A DNA stretch of 64,000 nucleotides from Prorocentrum cordatum (Eukaryota > Sar > Dinophyceae > Prorocentrales > Prorocentraceae): NCBI GenBank assembly GCA_963575745.1, contig CAUYUJ010018569.1, positions 60,001 through 124,000 on the forward strand. Reading direction: 5' to 3'. Shown here in pieces: positions 39,401 to 48,400 of the stretch. The notes beneath the pieces were generated by a model, which worked only from the letters and a program-made list of their open reading frames with translations, was not told where the DNA came from and made no database searches. Positions within the stretch are counted from its first letter, which is position 1. Every line of letters begins with the position of its first letter. The translations under genes were made by a program, and so were the position numbers.

Positions 39401-42400
39401 ACGACAACTTGTGGCCTCGCCCTGGTAACTGAGGATGCCAACTTCTCGACTTCAAAGCCCTTCGGGTCCAGAGACAGCGAGCACATGATCCAGTCCACCC
39501 CTGTGGAGTCGCCCGTGGTCAGCTCGCCACCGAGCCGCTCCCAGGCTCGCCCGTAAGTTCCCAGTGGGCTTCCCAGCTCGAGGCCCCGGCGCCCTGTGAG
39601 GGCGAGGTTGCGAGGCACCGCTGTTGGGGTCCTCAGCGCCCGGTGCCGGAGCGCTGACTCCGCAATGGGCCCATCTTCTCCAGGTAGCCGCAGGAGGTGC
39701 TCCTTTGCCTCGGCCAACATCTTCCCCCATTCCTCGGGCGGCTCAATACGGGTCCACCCTTTGCGAAGAAGTTCGGAGTGGACCTTCTTGGCCTCTTCCC
39801 GCGACAGCCAGTCCGCGATGTCGTTGTGGTAAGTGCGTATGTACAGCGCGGTCGTGCTGAACCCGTAGCAAGCCTCCAGGCGCTGGACGAGGCGAATGAG
39901 GTGCCGTGCCAGTGGGTGCTTGGGCCGCCTCTTCGAAATCCACGACCGCACGTTCATGTTGTCGGTGACGTAGAAGACCAGCTCGCCTTGCCACTCGCGA
40001 CCTCTAGCGGCAGCTAGGGCTACAAACGCGAGCAGCTCCACGATAGCGATCGCCCAATCTTTCTCGGCCCCTGGGTGGCTCAGCACGTCCTCCAGCTGGC
40101 GGAGGAGCGGGGCGGCGTCCACGGCCATGTAGTGAGGTGGCATCGCTTTGCTGCCGGCCACTGCCCGCCCCCAGTCGATGCTGCCGATGGTCGTCGTGGT
40201 TGCGCCCCCCCCAGTCCATCTCGTCCGGGCGGCGGCCCCTGGGAGTGCCAGGCGCTCGCGCGGCCCTAGACAGGAAATGAAGCTTGCCTCGAAAGTGGAC
40301 GCCCAGGCCTCGGGTGCGTCGAAGAGCACTCGCAGCAGCTCGAGAGTCTGATCCCACTCGTCCCAGGCAAGGGCGACCTCCTCAGCGCTACCTCGGGGTT
40401 CCGCCCAGGCTGCGCTGAGCCCACCGCCGAGGAGGCGGTCAATGACTGGCAGCTCGGGCTTGATAGCCGGCTGCGTAGCCACCCAGAACTGGGCCGACCC
40501 CCTCAGCTCCTGGACGACTTTGATGGGAACCCGTCGGCATCCATAGCGAAGCTCGTCGATCGCCAAGAGGTGGGCGGCTTTCACGCACTTGGGCTCGGGG
40601 AGCCTCGAGCGCTGCTTGTCCACATCCAAGTATAGGCCCCAGACCAGCTGCTCTGCCTGGAAGGTGCCCTCCTCTGCCATCTTGTCGACGTTGATCGCGT
40701 CGTTGCCCCAGACGCGCCGCATGCTCGCGTCGCAGTCGGCTGCGCTGAGCCAGGGCCGAAGGCCGACCAGCGGCTCGACCAAGACGCCGTCGTCCATCAA
40801 CCACTTGGACGACCAGCGCACTGCGTCGTTGACCGCTGGGTCTGGTGGGCGGCGCCGCTCGTGGTCCCACTTGGCACTCCAGGCGAACGCCATGTACTCG
40901 CCCGGCGACCCCGACCACCCGAAGACCATCACGCAATGGATCATGATCACGCGCGTGGTCAGACCCACGGCGTCGCCGGGGAGGGAGGTGCCAAACTCGG
41001 CCACGTCCTCGTCTCGCACCCAGTGCCACTTGAAGGCCCGCGACACGTCCCGCTTGGCTATCACCTGCGGGACGCCCGGGTGGCGTGCGGACCACCAAAG
41101 TGACAGGCGCACAAGGGCTTCGTGCTTGGGCTGGAGCGCTGGCGGATGCAGCTCCTTGGGCGAGTCTCCATTGGCTACCCTCATATCATGTATGGGGCGT
41201 CCCTCGCTGCTCACTGTGCGGTCCGGCAACATCTTGGGCACGCGCCCTGACGGGCTCTCGATGAGCTCGGAAGCGGACAGGGCGGCCTCGGCCTCCGGAG
41301 TGGCCCAGAGCACGGCGCCGTAGGACGTGTCCTTCCAGGCCTTGGCGTACATCTCCAGCGCATGGTCCCTCGCGGAGGCGTGGGGCTTGGCGATAGTCCG
41401 GCGCCTGGGCTGCTGCCTCCGTACGGGGACGCCCTTGCTCGCCATCTCCTGGAGGTACAGCCGGTGATCCTCCTCGAGCGCCTCGCCGAACTCGGGGTCG
41501 AGCACTCCCCCGAGCGGGTTCCCGAGAACGAGCTCCCGTTCCTCGCGGAGCCTCGCTGCTGCTGCCTCCACGCTCCCTGCGGCGAGTAACAGGCGGTTCC
41601 CCAGGTCCGTCACCTCTTTCACCAGCTCGGGAGCGAACTCAGCGTGCTCCAGGCACCAGCGCAAGTACTCCTTGGCCTCGGGGGTGCCAGGCCGGGGTGT
41701 CGCCGGCGCCGATCGACTCTCGTCCCGGTGTGCCTCCGCACAGCCCTCCTGGTGCGCGCCTCGGCGGGTGTCCGCCGGCGGCACCTCAGGGCCTCCGCAC
41801 CTGCGCCCCGGATCCCTCGGGTCCGGGGCGGAGCCGCGCCCCCGCCTCTCCTCCTGGGGCGACCTCGCTCGCAGCCGGCCTCGGGCGCCAGGAGCCATCG
41901 TCTCGGAGGCAGATGACTCTGAGTCGTCGGGCGCGCCCCCGGGGGGCTTCATGCCCCCAGATGAGGCTGCTCCTCCGCTCCGCCGGCGGCTGCGGCTGCG
42001 AGCGCTTGGGACATCCCGACCCTCGTACTCCTCGACGTAAGTCTTCTCAGTCGCGACGTAGATGGGGTCCAGGATTCCACCACCGGCCTGTTCGTCTCGT
42101 GGAATGCCCAAGCTCGTCATCTTGAGCTTCGACGTCTCATGCTCCTCCACGTAGCGTGCCAGAACCTCGCCGAGCTGGCGAGGCTCCGGTGGCAGGGATG
42201 GATCCGTCGGGTCGGCCCCGGGATATGCCTGCATCAGGACGTCGCTGATCTGCCCGATCCCGTTCAGATACAGGATATCGGCATGCTGCAGGTCGTAGCT
42301 CTTGCCACCCCTCCGCACGTCGTTGAAGTTCTTGACGAATCGTCGAGCGGCGTTGCACTTGTGGACCCCCCCACGGCAGGCTACGCCCGGGTGCGCCTCG

Positions 42401-45400
42401 GCAACCCGGCGTCCCATCTCATCCGAGGTGGTCTCTGGGTCCTCCTCGGCCTCGGGCGGAGGAGGGGCCCCCGTGGGTGCCTGTGGGCTGTGGGGCTCTG
42501 GGGGTGCGCTGGAGGCCCTCTGGTCCTCGCGCTCCCGCCGGCGCGCCTCGCGCTCGAGCCGGGCAGCGCGGCGGGCCTGGACCTCGTTGCGCCTGATCTC
42601 CAGCTGTCCTACCACGCGCGCCGCGCTCAGCTCCTGGTCGCCGCCCTCGCTCGCTGCTCGGGCATGCTGCCCCTGAGCTTCGGCGAGCTGTTCCTCAACT
42701 CGCATCAAAGCGCCTGAACTCCTCGAAGTGCCACCGCTGGACGTGGGTGCTGAGCTCGCTCGGGCGCCGCCTGCTGCTGCCGCCACTTCGCTGAACGTTG
42801 GGGCTGGCTGGCGGCCACTGCCGGTTGCTGAGCTCGCTGCGGCCCCACTCGGCCTTGCCGGCGCTGCTGCTGCTGCCACCGCTCTATCAGCAATCCTGGC
42901 CGTGACCCTCCGCTGACCTTCCTGGGCTGTGGCACCAGGTGCGGGTTGTTGGTCCCGGTTCCATCGGGGGCTCCAAGTGGTCCATTCCTTGGGCGGCTTC
43001 AGCGTGGCCCACAGCAGCAACTTCTCGCCGGGGCGCACCGCTTCCTCGTCGTCGAGAGGTGGCCCATATGCCCCTGCAGTGTCGTCGTCCTCTGTGTACT
43101 CGAAGAGGTACAACTGGTCGGCGTCGAAGAAGCCCCCCGACAGCGACTCGGCGACCCTTAACCTTGCCTTAACCTCTCCAGCCTCGAACGGGCCCCCCTT
43201 GAGCAACACCCACTGGTCCCCCTGCTGCGGGACGAAGACCCGCACCGGGCTGGCCCGCGACGCCTCGTCCTCGGCTTCCCTCGCCTTCTTCTGGCGGCGG
43301 TTCTCCTCCTCTTCCTCCTCGGGGCTCTCGTCCCCGTCGCCGTCATCATCGCCGCCTCCGCCAGACCCGCCACCTCCGCGAGCAGCAGCTTCGCGTGCTT
43401 CACGCTTGCGCGCCTTGTTGCGCTTCCAGCCCCCTCGCTTGCCACCTCGTCTGCCACCGCGTTTCTCGTCGCCACCCCATGTGGTTATGGTTGGCTCGCC
43501 GTCGGTCTCCACCTCCACCTCTTCCTCGCCCCGGCCTTCGCCCTTTGAGCTTAGGCCATCCGCCTCCGCCTCGTTCCCCTCCAGGTAGTCGTCCTTTGAA
43601 TGACCACCTTCTTGGTGGCCCTTTGAGCCCCCCTCGAATTCGACCTCCATTGAGCTTCCCCATATCGAGTGAGGTAGGCAGCAGGTGTTGGTGCTCTGCT
43701 CCAGGCTGCCGCATTTCACGCTATGCTCGTACTCGTCGGTGGCCCCATCTGCGGTACCGCCGCCCTCCCCCGCACAGGTCGGAGGCTGAAAAGAGGGGGG
43801 GGGGTCTTGTTCCAGGGCGTCATCGCGCCCGGCCCGCGCCACCTTGTCTTCCAACTTCTCCTCCAAAGCCCGCGCCTCGGCATCCATAGCGGCGATCTGT
43901 TGTTCCAGCTTCTCTGGGGCGGTGCCGGCAGCAGCTGCTTTGAGCACGGCTGCCCAGGCAGCGCACAACCGCGGTGCATACTGCCCTGCGTGCTGGGTCC
44001 CCCGCATGCCCCGCAATCCCAGCCCGAAGCCTGCGCTTCCCAACTCTCCCTTTACTGCTGCACTGAGCTGGGGAGTGCCGCTGGGAACACGTCCTCCACC
44101 CTCCAGGTTGGACGGGGCCTGCTTGCCGAGGGTGAAGCGGAGCTCGCCCTCGGGGGTCTTGCCGAAGTAGAGGGCCCACTGGCTCTCCGGCAAGGCGGAG
44201 TAGTGCCGTTTGGTGCGGAAATCGATCCTCGCCCAGTGGAAATTGTCTGGGGCAGCTCGCGCGATGAGCTGGTTCACGCGGATCAGCTTGTCGTCCGGGG
44301 GCAGCGTGACGGTGACCCCGTCGTTGCCGAGGCCGTAGTACTCGCCGGCTTCGCTCAGTTTGGCGCTGAGGTTGATCAATTCGCTGGCCTCGGCTTTGCT
44401 GAGCCGCGTGCGAGCATCAAGGTTGTAGGCTTCCACCTGGGCGTCTGTTAGATCATACGGTAGGCCGCCCTCCAACGTGCGGTGCGTGTGATGGCCCGTG
44501 CACCTCCTGGCCAGAATCAAGGCATAGGGGTAGAGACCAAGTGATGCCAGCCACCAGGTCCGCTTCTGATACCGATGCTGTGGCTCGTCCGGCGGTGCAA
44601 GCCCCCACTCGCACATGTCTATGGCGAGAACTCGGGCTCCCGTCGTACGCATCAAGGCCCGCATGCAGGGGCGATCCCACAGCTTGGGGCACCGCCCATC
44701 CCGTGCTGACGACTCGATGAGGAACTCTCGTCCCGCTTCGTAGCCCCTCTTCGCCCCGATGCACGCGAACTCCCCGAATATGTTGCCATCGATCTCGATC
44801 TGCCGTTCTCCGGTTCCATCTGGGCACTCGAAAGTCCTCGTCCCTCCTGCCGCCAACTGCCAGGGGCAATGGCTCACGCAAGGTGGGGCGAACTGCAGCA
44901 CGTTGGCCTCGTCGGGCCCAGGGGGCGCGCTGAACTCCTGGTACAGGCGCTCTCGTACCAGTGGGTCGCGTATGTCAAACTGTGGCCGGGGGTCCTTGCC
45001 GAGCAACGGCTGCCCGAAGTACTCGACAGACTCGCTGGTGGCGATGCCCGCATCCTTCATGGCCTGCGTCCAACGCCCAGTCCCGGCGAAAATCTCCCGC
45101 GTCCTGAGCCCCCATGCGAACGCTGGCCTCAATCGCAGGGGCTCCAAGTCCCCGAAGTCTGGACACTCCACCTCGGTGGGGAGCTCGACCGCGGCGGTTA
45201 CACCGCCGGCGGCTCTCCCACGCTGCTGCTGCTGTGCTGCCAAGGCTCTGCAATGTTGGCATGGGGGGGGCTTGCTGGCCACCACCGGGCTGCCATCCTC
45301 CTCCGAGGCGAGGTACGTCTCCCAGCCCATGGTGGGGAGCTCCTTGAGGTCCTTCCCGCTCGTGGCCCAGGTGCGGATGAGCTCGTCTGCTACCCGCCGG

Positions 45401-48400
45401 CCGTCGACTCCGGGCGGTGGGTGGAGGACACGCATATGCCCGCGATGGATAATCACGTGGCACTCTTGCTTGGGCTCTCCCACGGGGAGGACCGTATCGA
45501 TATCCAAGTGACCCCAGTGGTCGGCACGCCATACTCTAAGCACCACCTCCTCCAAGGCTTCGCATGGGAAGAGGGCGACGCAACGGAAATCTTTGTCGTG
45601 GTCGCGATGCACTGCGTCGTGGATGTGCATCCGGACCTCGGCTTCCCTGGGGGATATCCAGGGTGGAGCGTCGGCGAGACCTGCGGCTGCGTCGGTAGCT
45701 TTCTCCAGGAGGTCCCTGCGGATCTCGAGGGCCAGGTCCTTGACCTGCTGGGCATCGGGTGGAGTCTCCAGATGTACCCAAAGCTTGGCGGCTGCCAGGT
45801 GAAGTGGGAGACACTGCCGCTCCTCTGAAACACCGGCGGCCACCTGTAACCGCTTGGCGATGCACTCGTCCAAGGGCAGCTGGTCCTGGTAGTCGAGGTA
45901 GCGCCAAGTATGGCCCTGCACCGTGACGGAGCCTTGACCTACCGATTTCTCAGCGTCCCACCTCACTGGCGTTATGATGACATCGGGGTCGGCTCCCAGG
46001 TTGCCAGCCTTCGCTCCAAGGCGGTCCAGCAGCTCGCTAGCTTCGGCGGCCAGGGTGGGTCCGCCTTGGCTCGTCGCCTCGAGGAGCACCTGTTCAACCG
46101 ATAGCTCTTCCCCGCGCCCGCGGGCGCACGCGAGGCGCGCCAAGACGTGCGACCGCATGTAGTCACTGGCATGGCTCACGGAGTCGAGTGCCCCGCTCTC
46201 TTGGACGGCCTCGAGCAGCTTCTGCTGGGCCAGAGCTCCCTCGTCTGCGCAGACACTCGTCCCGATCAGGGCCGGGCTGTCGGCCCGCGGGTCCTCGAGC
46301 CAGGTCGCATCGGGCCCCTGAGCGGCTTCTCTAAGTTCTGACTCCAGCTCGGTGCACTGGACCTCGGCGTACTCGTCGGGTGGCGCCCAACCTGTCTTGG
46401 AAGGCTGGCTCTCTGCCGCGCTAGCGCCTGCAGCCCGTTTGCTGTCCGCCTCGGTCTTCGCCTGGGCCCTCAGCTGTGCAATTCTCCCGTTGACCGACGC
46501 CGGGTCAATCTTGGCGGCGTTGCGGAGCCCTCCCCGCCTGAGGAGCTGGCACTGCACGGTCCAGTGCACGTCCTTCAGCCCTTTGATAAGCTCGTGCGAA
46601 TGTGAGCACCCCGCAGTTCCTTTCTTGCAGCCTATCCAGGTCGAGTTGCCCCAGCAGAGCGGCTTGCCCTGCTTGTCGCAGGGCGCATGCCGGACTGACA
46701 GCTTGATCTCCTGGGCGTTCAGCCGCTTGCCCGCAGGGTACGCGGCCCGTGCGGAGCTGGCCTTCGGCTGGGCCTTGGCCTTGGGCTTCCTCTTGGGGAT
46801 GGCGCCAGCTCGCTGCTCCTGAGGCTCGACGGCTGGTTCTTCTCCTCCTCCTCGGACTTCCCCAGCTTTGCCCGGGGCGCCACGCACCCCGTGCATCGAG
46901 TCGTTGAGAACGGTCTGAAGGTAGCGCTGCTGTCGCGGGCGTACGACCTCTTGGTAATAGCCTGTGGGAGACTCGAGGTCGAAGACGTTAGGGAAGACGA
47001 AAGCTGGGCGTCCGTCCGGCCTGGGAGCAAAGGCCACCATCTTGAGGTCCTCCTTTCTGGGGTTGTCCGTCTGCAGCATGCGCAGGAGGCCTCGCTTCTT
47101 GTCTCGGAGCCTCTCGCACCAGGTCGCCCACAGCTCTTCCCACAACTCGTAGACAAACTTGGGCGGGAAGGCGTGGTCGTCCTTCTCACACTCCCGTGCG
47201 AGAGTCTCCAGGCAGTCCAGACGCTCCTTGACGTGCTCTCGCCCGAAGACAAGCCCGAAGAACCTGGTCATGTTCTGGGCCTGCCGCTTCCACTGGTCGA
47301 AGACCACGGGGGCCCTGGGCCTGGGCTCCAGCTTGGTGTCGTGTGGCGCGCTGTACCTGTCGAACGCGATCGTCTTGCAGGTCGGGAAGTCCGCCACAGA
47401 CGCCGACCACGGAGCCAGGTTGTCCAGGCTGCTACCGCCGAAGCTTAGCGAGGCGCACGCCATTGCGATCCGATTGGACACCGTGGTGGGCGTCTCGACG
47501 GCGAGCATGAGGGCTTTGTTCTGCTCGCAGGTCCGGCGCAGAGCGTAGAACAGCTCGCGTCCGAGGACTTCGTCGCAGACCTCCACGGTCAGCTGGCCGC
47601 AGCCGCGCGCCAGGTAGACGTCCAGCTCCTCGGCCCGTCCCAGCGCCGCCACCGTCCCACGCGGGGCTGCCTTGTCGCCCTGCCGGGCGTTGGCAACCCC
47701 TTCCAACGCGTGGAGCATCCTGGCGGCGTTCGCGTCCAGCGCTTCCCCGGGCTGCACGAGGCCGAATGGGTCGGCACTTCCACTGCCCTCGCGGGCCCCA
47801 GCAGCGTAGCGTGCTGGTGCTGTGGTCAAACCTGGGGGCAGGCCCAGGTCACTGACGTGCTGGTCGTAGCAAAACAGGGACCTGATGTTCGGCGCCTGGG
47901 GGCGGACGACCGGGCCCAACCCAGCCGTGGTAGCTGGGGGGCCGGCGTCCCGTTGTCCGACGGGGAAGGCCGGCAGGACGACCGCTGGCGAGAGTGATGG
48001 GTGTGCTTCAAGTCGGGGCGCGCTGTCGGCCGTGGGGGCCGGCGGCCCCTGTGAGCGGTGGTGCTCGGGTGAGAGCTTGAGGAGCTCTTGGAGGCTGTTT
48101 GGCGATGCCTCGGGGGTCTGCGGTCGTGAGGGCGCCTGCTGGAGCACCTCCCAGCTGCCAATGTGCCCATCCAGCCGTGCGAGCTCCTCAGGCTCATTCG
48201 TCTGCTGCTTGAGGTATCGAGCATGTCGGATGAGGCCGGCGAGCACCTGCTGGGCTTCCTCCCCGAAGCCAGCAGCCACGCTCTGCACAGCGGCCGCATC
48301 GCTTGACCCACGGGCCTTCTCCTCCAAGTAGCAGGCCATCATGACTCCTCCCTCATCTCCCTGATGACTATCTCCTGACGCGGGCGCCTCAGAGCTGGCT

